Source of the DNA: Quercus robur
Taxonomy: Eukaryota > Streptophyta > Magnoliopsida > Fagales > Fagaceae
Direction of reading: 5' to 3'
NCBI RefSeq assembly: GCF_932294415.1
Contig: NC_065541.1
Span: 50,260,290-50,324,289, forward strand
DNA length: 64,000 nucleotides
Positions 44,092-56,957 of the stretch are shown one piece after another. Position numbers and translations under genes: made by a program. Under the pieces are notes generated by a model that searched no databases, was not told the origin of the DNA, and worked only from the letters and a program-made list of their open reading frames with translations. The stretch's first letter is position 1. Each line of letters opens with the position of its first letter.

Positions 44092-46659
44092 TTACTTAAA
44101 GAACTCCATGACCCAAAAATTACAGACAAAACATTCATATTTGATGCCGCTAAATCCAGCTTTGGTTGCCAAGGCAGTAAATTCTTGTCGAGTCCTTTCC
44201 TTCCCTCCTGGGTTTTGAGTCATCATAAGCACATCCATTTGAGAGGTGCACTTTGTAGAACTGCTAATATCTGGTGTAATTGGAAGAACTGCATCCATGA
44301 CTATTACCTTTCCATCATGTGGAATAGCGTTGTAGCAGTTTTTCAACAGTTTCAAGCAATGTTCATCATTCCAATCATGAAGTATCCACTACAAAATTAA
44401 CCAATTATGGCATCAATTTTTTTTTTTTTTTAATTCATATTCATTTTTTGCACAAAACATTTAGGGTCTGTTTAGATATCGCTTATTTTGCTAAAAATTG
44501 AAAATTGAAAACATTGTAGCAAAATAATTTAAATGTGTGAATAGTACTGTGGGACCTAGTTTTAAAGTTTTTTTTTTAATTTATTTTTTTAATAAAGTAC
44601 TTGCAGTCTCGTGAACAGTGCACGAGACCTACTGGAAAAGCATAATCCCACATCTGAAAACGTAAAATGCTCTTCTCAAAAAAAAAAAAAGAAATTGTCC
44701 AAATGCTTTTCAGTACTATCCAAATGAATACTTAATACTGAAGGGTATTACTGTTAAAAAATCAAAGAAATTGTCCATATACTTATTTTTTATATATAAA
44801 ATTGTCCATAATGGTAATAAAGTGAGATTATATGTCATAACTCATAACTTAATCCCTATCCCGATTGATGTGGCAATTGAGTTCTTGTAATTTGACTCCA
44901 TTTCCGTATCAACTGGAAGAAATCTAATTTATTTACTATTGTCGAGGGTGTACAAAGTTTTTTGAGCACTTGATTGTTTCACCAATTGTGTATAGTCCCT
45001 CTTCCCATGCACTCTACATAATTATAGGGAGAAATCCTTTGAGAGGCTTGCTAGAGAGGTTTCAAAGCTAGGACCTTGTGAATCTCATGATACCTTAGGA
45101 ACTATTAAGAATTTTTCCCTTTTTGATAAGGTCTAATTGAGAGTTTGAGACAATCCAATGGGAATATAAGCATTACAAGTTTGGATTTAAATCATGGCAA
45201 TAGGTCAATCAAAATAGGACGCCTACAAATTAAATATGGAACTAACCTTAATAAAAATGTTGTCCCCTTTAGGAATGCTTTCAAACATATTTCCTCCTAA
45301 ATGTTCCACACCTGCAACATAAGTTAACACCTCTCTTTATCTACATATATTGTGTATTTAACTATTTATACACCATAGGCTATCTAGGCTTTTAAAATTA
45401 TCATATACACATTATTATTCCACAAAAACCACATGTTGATCACATTTTAAGCTAGTGAAATAAGAAAATGCCATTATGAAAAAGGAGACTATGAATTAAA
45501 ATAATACCAGGATAAGGTGGAGCATGTTGTATAACATGAGGCAAGTCAAAATTAATGCCTTTGATGTGGGGGTATCTGGAAGTGATTAAGTTAAGAGTAA
45601 CTCCTAGCCCACCACCAACATCAATCAGTTGTCTGAGTTGCTCAAAACCTTTGTAAGACTCAAGGGTTTGTTTAATAACAATAGTAGTGTGGTTGAGCAT
45701 CGCTGTGTTAAAAACTTGATTGAACCTGGGGTCCACGGAGGGATACTCAAAGGCATTCATGCCATAGACCCTGTTGAATGGAATTCCTCCCTCAAGAATA
45801 GCGCCTTTCAATTGGGGCCTGTGAACAAGTTCAGGTTAGATAGCACATATCATTTATTAAAAATTTTAGTAGCATGTGAATTAGTTAGTTGGAGTATTAG
45901 CTTAATAAATTTAGGTCTAATTATATTATATTAATTCTTCAGTTTTTTTCTTTAAATAAAAATTTCTTTACATAGGATTTCCACTCATGCATTAATAGCG
46001 TTTCATAACAAATTTCACTTCCAGGCAGTGCCAAAGTTGTCCTTTTTTTTTTTTTTAATTATAATTAAATAGAAACTTGAAAGGAAAAGAGAGTAGCAAG
46101 GACAGGGCCAAGATTCTAGCTTTAGGGGAGGTGGGGGTATGAGCAAAGCATAAACTAAAAAAGAAAAAATAGAATTCAATGAAAACATACTAGATATGCT
46201 ATGAAAAATTAGTATCCATTCAATGTTAACAAAATTAAAGGCACACATAATTTGTTTCTTTATACATTTTAAATCAATCATTTATAAAAATAGAATTTAG
46301 TGTTCTAAATCCTAAAAATAATATATAATTGATTATGCACTATATATACTAGTAGAAAGTTTTTTATTCAATTTACAAAGTCAATAGTTTTAAAAAATTA
46401 TATTTATTTTTGTTGCAAAACCTACTTTTAACGATATTCATGATTGAAAATGTTCATCTTGTAGTTGTACTAAAAACAAGAAAGGTAAATACAAGTAAAT
46501 TCACCTTATAAATAAGTTGATAGGTTGTTGATTTTTTAATCCTCATCAACCATTTGGCCTAATTCAAAACAAATGATTATAAATATAAATAATAATAATT
46601 AAAAAAAAAAAAAAAAACATATGGGTGCTTTAGATGTACTTCCCCATCAACATTTTCAA

Positions 46660-46699
<40 letters not shown>

Positions 46700-49353
46700 A
46701 CATACACAAATTAGAGCAAAATACTAAATTAGAATAGAAATGAAAGATTAATCTTACTTGAGAAAACCCTTAAGTCTCTTATTTTTTCTGGTTGCCCTTA
46801 ATTTTCTTTAGACTTTTTAAAAAAAAAAAAAAAAAAAAGGTAGTATAACTATAAAAGAACAAAAATACTGAAATTTTATTTTAAAGATGCTTTATGACAA
46901 AAGATGCTTTTGGGTGCGCGCGCTGTTTTTTATGACAAAAGATGCTTTTAGTGGAGTAAGCACAGTAAGTATTTGTGCCTTCATGACACTTGTTAACAAA
47001 GCCTTAATGCATGATGTGGGACAATGGGAGTATTATATACGAGTGAATATGTTTGAGAGAGACAGCGGGCATGCTTAGTTGTGAGCTCTTCTACAGAGTA
47101 GTGACCCATCTAAATTAAAGGAGCTTCCAGGGCCGAAGTTTTCATGAGTCATGACATCTACATTGCTTACCGAAACGCATAAATGAAGAGATTTATTGGC
47201 ATTTTTTTTTTTTTTTTTTTGAGAAACAGATTTATTGGCATTTGGTTCACTGAGATTTATACTTGATGCAATGCTCATTACAGTGATGTAACATTAAAAT
47301 GTTTGGTTCATTTTATTTTTTATAACATTAATATAATTTAAGATTACAAAATATATTACATTATCTTAATCTCACCACATTCTTTTTTTTTTTGAAGAGA
47401 ATCTCACCACATTCTTAAACAATGCAATATTGTATTTTTGTATTGAGATTACATTAATGTAACATTCAAACGAACCAAACGGCCCCTTTAATGTTATTTT
47501 AGATCATTAATTATTTAACCGAAGAAAAAATTAAAAAAGAAAAGGTGTAAAACATGGCATTGAACCTACCATAACAAAAATAATAACTCCATATTGTGGA
47601 ACACAATGTAAGTTGTAATTGGTGGTAGGGACAAAGCTAGGAATTTTTGTTTGGAGGGCCGAGGTAAAACTATCCTATTGATTTGTGATTCTAGAAAAAC
47701 GCAAACCACGACATACTATATTCATACATACATGTCTACATGCACTAGTTTATAAAAATAAAATAAAATAAAAAACCTAAAATCCAAAGTATAAGTCACA
47801 ACTCATATATTAACAAGCTAAACACCTAATTGAGCATCTAAATGTCATTTTTCATCTTGCGTTTTTCTTATTTTTATTAAAAACCATAAGTCCATAACAT
47901 TAATAGAAATTAAATATCAATATATAACAAAACTAGACTATATTTACAATTGCAAGAAATGATATTTATCGAAATTAAATATAATAAAATCACTATAAGA
48001 ACCATAAAATAAATTGAATTTAATTAAGTTCAGCCAGATTAGACAACTACAGTAAATAAATTAAAAATCAGTTTCATAGCTCTCAATAGAAATTGAACTA
48101 AAAAAGAAAATAATAAAATAAATAGAAATTATACTTAAATAGCACAAAAAAAGATAAAGAAGAAGAATAATTTTGTAACATAGAATGCATTGTAGAAGAG
48201 AATGAATGGTATGAGATTGGGAATGGGAAAGGAAAAAAGAAAAAGAAAAATACTTTTATTGGTTTGCATTGTACTTGCAATGTAAACTTACATTGTAAAC
48301 ATATAAAATATAGTAAATGTAGTACATATTTGTAAAAAGTGTACAATATATAGCAAAACTATAGGTGAGTTTGGTTTATCTTTTTAATAAGCTTTTTGAA
48401 AAGTGGCAGTTTAAAAATTTGTGGTATGAAACTGGGTTATTTTGAAAAGCAAAGTGTTTGGTAAAAACTGTTAAAAAATGTTTTTTCAAAAAGCTGAATA
48501 TTTAGCTAGCAATTACAAAAGTAGCGATTTGAGTTATAAATTACCAAAAATGACAAAATGTATATATAAGGAAATTTATTTCATACTTAGTATTAACTTC
48601 TTAATAATAATAATAATAATAACTTTATGTTAATAATGAATGACTCTCTTAATAAAAGATTTTGTATAAAAATATTTGGCTTTAGCATTAATTTCTCTTT
48701 TCAAGAAACGTTACGTCCACAATTTTTTTGCAATACTTTCATAATAAATCTTATGTAGTAAGCTGTTATTAGTTATAATTTGAACCTATCACTTAAATTA
48801 TTTTTTTACTTATTATTAATAACCAATAACAACCTATCACTTAGAATTTGTTGTGAAAATATTATGGAAATAACATTTCTCTTTTTCACGAAGAATACAA
48901 AATTATTATCTTAAAAGTTGAAACCCAATAATTTTGGTAGAATTAATCTCTGTAAAATAAAATTTTATTAACACTTCTTTATCACGTTTTTGACATGGCA
49001 GACTATGAGCGATTGTATTTCACTTATACATATACTCATAATTTTTTCTCCACCATCACATACTCTACAACATCACAATTGTAAAAAAAAAAAAAATTGC
49101 AAAATAATCTATGTTCTTACTTCCTATATTTTCTTCCAACATTGCTTTACCCAAATCCAAAAACTTTTTTTTTCTTTCTCTTTTTTCTTATCCACTCGTT
49201 CATTTCTTCCTCATCTTCTTATTTTCCTTCTCATCTTCTTATTTTCCTTTTCTTTTACTTTCCTCCGCATACAGCCACACACAGGTTTCATTCTCATATT
49301 TATTTTCCTTTTCTTTTTCTTTCCTCCACACAAAGCCACCCCCCCCCCCCCCC

Positions 49354-49390
<37 letters not shown>

Positions 49391-50904
49391 GTCTCTCTTG
49401 CTCCCTCTCTCTACTCCATATGTTTCATTTATCAAAAGCTCTACTGAATTCAAAAAGTTTTTTTGAGATTAGATATGTAATATGTAAATAAAGTACAAAA
49501 AAAAAAAAAAAAAAAAAGAAGAAGAAGAAGAAGAAGAAGAAGACAAGATAGCACAGCAGCATAAAGGAGCAGAAAAAACTATGGGCAATTTAGAAAAAAA
49601 GAGAAACTCACCAACAATAATATTTTTATTTTGAGAAAACACGTTTTCACCCCCTTAAAGTCGAACCAAAAAGGCACTATAAAGTAGGCACTATAATCCT
49701 ATCAAAAAACAAAGAAGAAAAAGAGGCACTATAAAGTGGCACGTTGGTGGAACATATTTTTCCTTGCCTTGTTTTATGTTTTCTTTTTGTTTTGTGAATC
49801 CAGCACGTGACTGGGTGTTGGAAATGACAAAGAAATTTGACAAAAGCTTTATTTCTATGGCCCACATGTAATATATGAATAATAAAACTATTTTAATATT
49901 TAATTTGAGCCTTTATATTGGTTTTTTAATAGTAATTTTTTAAGAATATTTTAATAGTAAAATTGTTTAAATAGTATTATTATAATTTTTTTTTTTTTGG
50001 ATGGGGAAACATATGAAATTGATAAATATTTAGAATAGTATTATTATAATTATTGGATAGATATTTAGACTTGAAATTGATAAATTAGCTGAAATATGGA
50101 CTTATAGTTTTAAAACTCTCAATAAATTATATAGATTTTGAACAATAATATATAAGGAAATATATGTATATAAAATTATAAATTAAAAAAAGTACAAAAA
50201 AAAAATTCTGAAACAATATACCAAAACAACCCAATACCAAAACTGAAATATTCCGTTTTAATGGACAAAAACACAGGAACAGTATTCATAACATTGGAAC
50301 AGTGTAAAGTACTTGTGTAGTTGTATTCCACCATTCCTAATGGACCCCAAAAATAAAAACGTCAAAAGTTCAATCATGAAGGTCCAATTTTTTCATGAAC
50401 TTTGATAATCATAATCAACTGAGCAATAATGAGCAAGGTAAATAAGAAAGTAAAAAAAACAACAACGTACCAGCTATCCAAGAAGACCTTGTCCTGAAGC
50501 AGGGCCATTAATGGGCACAATGACACTCCATCTTCATTACGCACAAAGTGTTTAGATACAGGAGAAAGACTGTAGAGTCTCTGGTAAGAACCAAACTCAT
50601 CAGCAACCACAGAGCAACCAAGCACAGAGTGACTGGCGAGCATTCTGAGAATGCGGTCCAGCATCACGGTTGCCTCAGGGTTCTTGGTGGGCATCTGAGC
50701 TACAAACTGTGAGGGAGAGAGCTTGGCTCTTGGACCCGCTTTGGCTAGGATGTCAAAAACGCCTAGCTCAATGGTTGATTGCAGTGCCATGGGCAGTGCA
50801 CAAGAGTTCACTAGCTGCATGGCATAGGGGAAGCTCTCTTCTTCTTCTTCTTGTTTTAAATTACCATCAAGAATGCCTTGGTGGGATTGTATGGGAGAGG
50901 CCAT
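44092..50904 (-). CDS. COMT-like O-methyltransferase OMT4, four exons, apparently functional
   Basis: Class I plant SAM-dependent O-methyltransferase, likely acting in the cytosol on phenolic substrates. Exons on the minus strand: 50904-50471, 45818-45508, 45311-45247 and 44388-44092; 1107 bp, 368 aa, the usual family length. All borders are GT-AG. It starts [10 protein letters not shown]; the dimerisation part runs to about residue 120; the SAM motif is LIDVGGGLG followed by [10 protein letters not shown]; the catalytic His is present in [14 protein letters not shown] keeps the second Glu; the first catalytic Glu is Asp (VMDAVLP). [14 protein letters not shown] and NTAMLNH correspond to the substrate-pocket region. 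Intron 1 is 4.65 kb because of repeats. A TATA box lies 66-72 bp upstream. It is the only copy here with intact frame and catalytic His. The precise substrate cannot be read from sequence. Confidence 0.92.
44463..44731 (+). mobile_element. MITE in OMT4 intron 3 (copy 3)
   Basis: Starts GGGTCTGTTTAGATATCGC, holds ACATTGTAGCAAAATAA and GTGAACAGTGCACGAGACC, and ends ACTATCCAAATGAATAC. Same family as 36846 and 43418. Confidence 0.65.
45819..50470. other. OMT4 intron 1: repeats and old insertions
   Basis: Compared with OMT2 intron 1, the stretch 46040-47130 is extra, between two parts that align to 17418-17490. It contains a (TA)n run at 46664-46695 and poly-A/T runs. 47240-47490 has inverted GTTTGGTTC/GAACCAAAC ends around AT-rich sequence, a likely MITE. 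48980-49560 holds pyrimidine-rich DNA, a C tract with an (AC)n run (49338-49389) and a GAA run near 49520-49545. The open frames at 48990-49491 come from this simple sequence. No gene is seen inside the intron. Confidence 0.6.
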
Positions 50905-50969
50905 TGCAGAAAGTTTTAAGTTGAATTGAACCTCTTTTGTGTTCACAAACTGGAAGTTTTGTTTGGTGG

Positions 50970-50976
50970 ATTTATA
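50970..50976 (-). promoter_or_regulatory. TATA box of OMT4
   Basis: Minus-strand TATAAAT followed by CCACCAAACAAAAC, 66-72 bp upstream of the ATG at 50904. The box and its surroundings are conserved in OMT2 and OMT3. Confidence 0.65.
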
Positions 50977-51009
50977 GACTGATATTATTGTGGTACTAGT
51001 GGACAACAG

Positions 51010-51699
51010 CTAGCTATCAACCTTTATTTTATTTTCCACGATAAGCTGTGTACCTATGTTGACAAATTCGAGTACTGGTCTGGACAATTATTGTTATACC
51101 AAGACCTGCTGTTTTATTGCTCATGTGAATCACGTACATCATATGTGGAAAAATAATAATAATAATAGAAATATTACTTTGGACATTCTCACAGTAAATG
51201 AAGAGTTCATGTGAGGACTAATTATAGCTTGACACCTAAAATTTGTTGTGAAAATATTGCGAATATAATTGTTACAATATAGAAAGAAAGCTAAATTTTG
51301 CACACTTCTTATTACACACTCCATAAACAATCGGAATGTGTTTGTAAAATATGATTTCACATCCCATAAAAAAAAAAAAAAATCACAATGATATCTCCAC
51401 AACATTTTCATAATATTTTTATAACAAATCAGAAATGGTTAGTTGTTATTGGTTCTAATTTGAACTTATCACTAAAATTACTTTTCTACTCTACTAATAA
51501 CAACATGTAACAACCTGCCACATAAGATTTGTTGTGAATATAGCATTTCTCTTAACTGAAATAAAAATATAATTTCAGTTCGGCACAACAATTAATGTAT
51601 TTACAATAAGCATGCAATAGTTGGTGTGCTTAATAATCATTGTCATGAATTAAGTACTTCTAACTTTTGCAACAACTCTGCGTATGATTTGCTTGAATT
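51010..51699. other. OMT4 upstream region
   Basis: AT-rich, with short repeated phrases such as AAATTTGTTGTGAAAATATT and TAACAACCTGCCAC that also occur near 48850 and 60800, so likely repeat-derived. I see no further gene. Confidence 0.5.
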
Positions 51700-51721
51700 A
51701 AGTAATTCTAACTTTGTCAAC

Positions 51722-51911
51722 AGGGGATGGTTCAATTGGTAAGGCTCGAGCGCTTTGTCTAACTTACTTAGATTCGAGTTTTGCTGCTAGAAATCTTTTG
51801 TTGGTGGGCATCCATAAGGGTTGGCCTGCGAGTCTTAACCTGAGCGCCTTACCCCGAAACTGGCGTAACTTAGCTAACTCTCATTTTTTATTACCCAAAA
51901 AAAAAAAAAAA
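51722..51911 (+). mobile_element. tRNA-derived SINE with poly(A) tail
   Basis: About 190 bp ending in A(17), flanked by a 22-bp target duplication with two differences (51700-51721 and 51912-51933, beginning AAGTAATTCTAACTTT). It contains an A-box-like GGTTCAATTGGTAAGGC and a B-box-like AGATTCGAGTTTTG. The 67-codon frame here is not a gene. Confidence 0.85.
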
Positions 51912-52257
51912 AAGTAATTCTAACTTTTGTAACAACTTTCACATCCAAAATGTGATCGCTTAACATGAGGAGCATGATGTTACACTAAAGTTGCATAAAA
52001 TATTATTTGCAGGAAATACATCTTAACTCCAACACGTCAATGAAAGTGTGCTGAGTGCATTCTTTCTTCCCCTCGTTTTCCACGATTTAAAGCCAAGCTA
52101 CCAAACTTTTGGCCAAAAATCACTTTTAATACTTTTAAATATGGTACGATTTCATTTTAGTCAAGTTCAATTATTTCAATTTAGATTGCGTTTGGGATAA
52201 ACTATTTCAATTTCAATTTCAATTTAGGCTGACTTTAGTCAAGTTCAATTATTTATG

Positions 52258-52408
52258 GGTTCCAATTAGCTTAACTTGTAAAATCTCTGATAGTTGTATG
52301 AGAGATCTGAGGTTCAATCCTCGCCTACACCAAAAATTGATTGATGTCTTGGTTTGATGATAAAAAACTATCATTAGGAGCGAACGTCATAAGTTGAAAC
52401 TCTCTAAA
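52258..52408 (+). mobile_element. SINE, second family (copy 1)
   Basis: Starts GGTTCCAATTAGCTTAACTTG, with B-box-like GGTTCAATCCTCGCC, then TTGATGTCTTGGTTTGATGA, and ends in an A run. The same family recurs at 54086. Confidence 0.6.
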
Positions 52409-52449
52409 AAAAAATTATTTCAATTTATGTTCACCCTTATCATTAATAA

Positions 52450-53218
52450 ACTAGTGTGTAGTCCCGTGCATATGTACATGTATAATTAAAAACAATCACA
52501 ATTATATGGTTCAAATTATACATTTTTTTAGAAGATATTTAAATTATACATAGTATTGACTTACACTTTTTTTAAACTATATATTTCTAAAATATGTAAT
52601 GGTTTCTCATTATATATATATATATATGATTTAGAGTTTAATTAGTTTTAGACTCTTCGGTTTTTGCACCCAATAATTCACTTGCCACAAATTAAAAATT
52701 TAGATGGACACGTTGCAAAAAATTAAACTCCAATTGAAATCCAATTTAGAATCTAATTGGATTCAAATTATTCAAATTTTATTTTTTACACTCAATAATT
52801 TACTTGGTACAAAATTAAAAATTAAGTAGGACATATGGCGCAAAATTGAGAATCTAATTAGATTTTAATTGAATTCTCAATTTTGTGCCACGTGTACCAT
52901 TTAATTTTTAATTTTGTGCCAAGTGAATTATGAGTGTAAAAATCAAAGAGTCTAAATCTAATTAGATTCTAAATTGGATTTCAATTGGAGTCCAATTTTT
53001 CGCCACGTGTCCTTCTAAGATTTTAATTTTTTTGACAAGTGAATTATTGAGTGCAAAAACCAAAGAATGTAAAATCAATTTATATAACAAGAAACTATTA
53101 CATATTTTAGAAATGTATGGTTTAAAAAAATATAAGTTAATACAATGTATAATTTGAACCGTATAATTGTGATTATTTTTAATTGTACCCGTACATATGC
53201 ATGGGGTTACACACTAGT
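52450..53218. mobile_element. Foldback MITE with ACTAGTGTGTA ends
   Basis: Long inverted repeats: the left end ACTAGTGTGTAGTCCCGTGC and the reverse-complemented right end ACTAGTGTGTAACCCCATGC continue matching for about 170 bp. The centre holds a second, weaker inversion around GCCACGTGTACC. A TA-rich flank hides any target duplication. There is no coding sequence. Confidence 0.7.
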
Positions 53219-53362
53219 ATATATATATATAAATGGGGTGAGCAAGGAACAACCTGACCTGAAGGGTTTTAGGTGAGTTAGTAAATGTTTGGTTTGGGTT
53301 TGAGTCTAGTGCTTAGGAATTTTCAAGTTGGTCTCAAGTTTAACCTGATCCGTCCGTTCCTA

Positions 53363-53409
<47 letters not shown>

Positions 53410-54085
53410 CCTCTCTTGAGTTTTTCACCTTTGGTTTCTTTCTAGTTATATATCCTAATGTAGTGTTCTTAAACCAAAAAATCGTCTTTTGAAATTTTTT
53501 ATTTCCGATTATAAATATAAAAGAAATTCGCATTATCCCTCTTATTTCCTTTTTCAATTTAAAACCTGACCAAATCTCCTCATTTAAGACCCAAACATCT
53601 TTTATATTTTCAAAATTTTAATCTAATTCAAATTTGAATTAAACTTTAAAAGGAAATTTATTGGCATTAATGATCTAATTGAGTTAACATATCAGATTTT
53701 AGTGCAATAAACTTTTTTTTTTTTTTGAGGAAAATTAGTGCATTAAACTTGAATTAGGAAATATGCAATTGCCAATTTGATTTCCTTACACACCACTCTA
53801 TCTTTGCATTTCTTTGTTCTGTTGATTGGATGTCTTAATTTTTTTTGAAATTGTTAAACATAGAAACTTGGGATAGATGTCTAGAACTAAAGGACTTAAA
53901 ATGGCTGAGGCAACCTAGTAAATAGCGTTGAGTAGAGAATGAAAGCCTTTATAGGTGGATGAAAACTAACAAGAATTGAGTCCTCTATAATCTATACAAC
54001 TCAACCCCAAAAGAAATCTAAGTTAAAATGGAAATCAAGTGGGTTAAATTGTGTTAGTTTGTCTCGCCGCTTAGGTTCATAGCTT
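53219..54085. other. Intergenic stretch, poly-A tract
   Basis: A poly-A run of about 38 bp lies at 53370-53407 and a poly-T run at 53712-53727. The remainder is AT-rich with no gene that I can support. Confidence 0.5.
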
Positions 54086-54215
54086 AAAAAGTGGGTTCTA
54101 ATTAACTCAACTGGTAAAATCTTTGATAGTTGTATAAGAAATCTAGGGTTCAATTCCCCGCCTACACCAAAAAGTAATTGGTGTCTTGGTCTGATGATAA
54201 AGAGCGATTATCAGG
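54086..54215 (+). mobile_element. SINE, second family (copy 2, 3'-shortened)
   Basis: GGGTTCTAATTAACTCAACTG, GGGTTCAATTCCCCGCCTAC and GGTGTCTTGGTCTGATGATA align to the SINE at 52258. The A tail is absent. Confidence 0.6.
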
Positions 54216-54379
54216 ATTTTAGCTAACTTTTACCTTTATCTATAATACTTTCAGTAAAAAGTTTTCAGTTTAAGCCAAATAAGTGGATTCCAAACAAACC
54301 CTTAAATGTTAAAATTTGGTCAAGCTCTCAAATTGGAAAGAGATCATGAATGTCAATATCAAAGAAAAGAATCCAGCAC

Positions 54380-54540
54380 CGTGCACCCTTAGCGCGATGA
54401 TTACTCTACAAGTATAAGTGCTTTTGGGGTGTGAGGGGACAAGGGCCGAGATTCAAGTCTCCAGGAGGGAGTTTCACACACATATACACTTAGATTAGGT
54501 TAGAGTAGAATCTATCTTTTATCCCCCCCCAAAAAAAAAA
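54380..54540 (+). mobile_element. SINE, third family
   Basis: A-box region CCTTAGCGCGATGATTACTC, B-box-like GAGATTCAAGTCTCC, then CACACATATACACTTAGATT and a C/A-rich tail. This is the layout of a tRNA-derived SINE. I could not find the target duplication. Confidence 0.6.
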
Positions 54541-54734
54541 CCCAAAAATCATAAGGAAATAAAAAGTCCAAAACAACTTGGGGAAAAAACACACATTTAT
54601 GCCAACTTTTAAATAAAAAATAGTTAAAAAATTATTTATTACACTATTAAATATTAACTCTTATGCCAGTTTTTAAACTTCATATAGTAACTTTTGGTAA
54701 TAAATTTAGTATTTATTATTATTATTATTGTTAT

Positions 54735-55070
54735 TGTGGGTGCCTGAGGACCGAGGATGAAGTTGAAGAGTTGCAGTGTTGATGTGGGGATATCACGAGC
54801 CCGAGGAGAGTAAGGGATGAGACAGAGGACTCTGAGGCATTTTAGGTGGGAAGAATGGTCTGAAGAAAGAGGATCAGTAATAATAGGGAAAGTTTCCAAT
54901 TTGGGGTAGCCTGTTGCCTCCGCATTAAATGGTGGGTAACAGCTTTATCAGCTGCATTGATGAGCTAAAAAAAGTGGTGTCAAATGTCAATAGTTGGATC
55001 AGATAAGAACTAGTAAAATTTTCCTAACTCAACTATTGTGAATTTTTTTTGTATTTGTATGTAATGTTGT
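54735..55070 (+). mobile_element. Possible gypsy-type LTR fragment
   Basis: Starts TGTGGGTGCCTGAGGACCG and is GC-richer than its surroundings, with GAGGA-type phrases like those in the LTR at 63511 and repeated TTGATGAGC words. No second end, target duplication or coding part was found. Confidence 0.25.
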
Positions 55071-55439
55071 TGTTCCATCAAATATATTTTTTGAGTTAAG
55101 ATGGGACATATTTTCTATAGAATATCATTCATTGTGTGTATGTTTCTCTCCGCTGTCCACATACATAGGCATTTGTAACATGTTTATCTTATGGTTGTAC
55201 CGTTACACCAAGGAGGCATTGACAATGACCCTAATCATAAACAAATTCCACACCTTGCTAACCAAAATTGAACATATAAAATCATAATTTCAATCCCCAT
55301 TACCCCACAAACAAACTCAAAAAAATAATCAATGACTAAATTAAAATTTCTTTTAGCTGAATAAAAAGGGTACAAGGAGACTACTATTGGAAACTACCTT
55401 CTATGTCATCTGTGGATAAAGAATTAACAATAGATGTGC

Positions 55440-56210
55440 TCTTTTTATAGTATTTTTTGGTATGCTCTCCATCCAAAAACCTTGATTTTATTAGGAACTT
55501 GAAGTTTCCAAAGATTTCTCCATACCTGTTGGCCAATTGGATCCTTAGAGCTTTCAACCCAATTCTCTTCTCTCAGCACCTTCCTTGCTACATGGTATCT
55601 AGATTGAACAGAATACATACCATTCTTATTATTAAGCCATACAACTAAGTTAGACACAGACCTATAACTTAGTGGTATATATTCTGCAAATGGCCTCAGC
55701 ATCTTTCCTATGAAAGGTTGCCATGATGAGATCATGCCTCCACCAATTTAAATCTGGATCTATGAGGTCAGAAACCCGCCACTCCTCATCATCCTCATGC
55801 ATTAGATAGAGAAATTTATTTGTTGAGTGATTTGGAATCCATTTATCTGCATGTACTCTAATGGATAACCCATTTCCTACTCTCCAACAACATCCACTCT
55901 TCAGGATAGGCATTGCTGCCATAATACTTTTTTCATATATAAGAGTTATTAGGTGACTCAACAGGATCTAGAAAGTGGCACTGTGGAAAATATATAGCTT
56001 TGAGACACTGGAAAATAAGTGAATCCTAGTCATGCAACATTCTCCAACCTTGCTTTGCTAACATAGCTATGTTGAAATATCTCAAATCCCAAAAACCCAT
56101 CATGCCCTCTTTCTTAGGCTAAGATAATTTACCCCAGCTTTTCCAATGAATCTTCCTATCATTCCCAACTTGTCCCCACCAAAATTTTGCAACATTGCAT
56201 TGAGCTCATT
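55440..56210 (-). pseudogene. L1-type LINE fragment, reverse transcriptase C-terminal part
   Basis: Minus-strand frames carry the region downstream of the LINE reverse transcriptase: a W/G-rich block near 56200-56000, then GCCWRVGNGLSIRVHADKWI (55961-55662), then VWRNLWKLQVPNKIKVFGWR (55735-55445), the zf-RVT-type end. The pieces are in different frames and a stop lies near 56120. It is a separate insertion from the LINE at 26498. No ends are recognised. Confidence 0.8.
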
Positions 56211-56948
56211 GAATGTGTGGTGGTTTTAGTTATCCACTATCTAGTATTGATTTGCATAATATTAATAATAAATTTCCTAGTTTTTTATTTTTATTTTGTT
56301 TTGGGCATAAAAGGAGATTCATTACTAAAAAAAACAGATAGAGTTTTTACAAACACAAAATTAAAGGAGAGCCACAAAGGGTCTACAAAGACACTAGACA
56401 CACATAAAAATTCTTCCTACTCTCCAACCAAACTATTTTATAACCACTTGCTGCAAGTAGAGTGCAACAAAGAGAAAACAACCTATTGTAAGGAAAAACA
56501 AAATTATGGCTTCCAAGACACAAATTTATTATATAGTATAATATATGGGTCTTGTTAACAAGAGTTTTAAAATAATAATAATTCATTGGTTTGCAATAAA
56601 TTCATTATAGTTCTCTATGCTTTTCTTGATCCTTGTCAATGTCCTATGCAATTTGCAGTACACATTTTGAATTAATTTGTCAAAAATTATCTTATAACTC
56701 ATACATTTTAGTAATCACGTGTTCTAATATTGAAATGATCTGTTGCCAAATATAATTGGAAAAAGTTGATGGATGCTTAAGGACATTGGTTTATTATATA
56801 TTTTTAGAAATTTTTTATGGAAAAAGAAAAAAGTTAATAATTTTTTTCAATTTTTTTTTTAATTTTTCATAAAAATGGTATCAAAACTTTCTTAAGATTA
56901 TCAATTAACAAATGACTTAAGAGCACCCGTTAACCGAACTTATTATAA
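56211..56948. other. Intergenic stretch without recognised features
   Basis: AT-rich. The open frame 56187-56558 has no domain I recognise. A short poly-T/poly-A area lies at 56840-56870. Confidence 0.5.
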
Positions 56949-56957
56949 TTATATCTA

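Noticed and set aside
48990-49491. Three overlapping Phe/Pro/His-rich frames
   Set aside because: They arise from a pyrimidine-rich stretch with C and AC runs inside OMT4 intron 1.
51714-51917. 67-codon plus-strand frame
   Set aside because: It lies entirely inside a SINE with target duplication and poly(A) tail.
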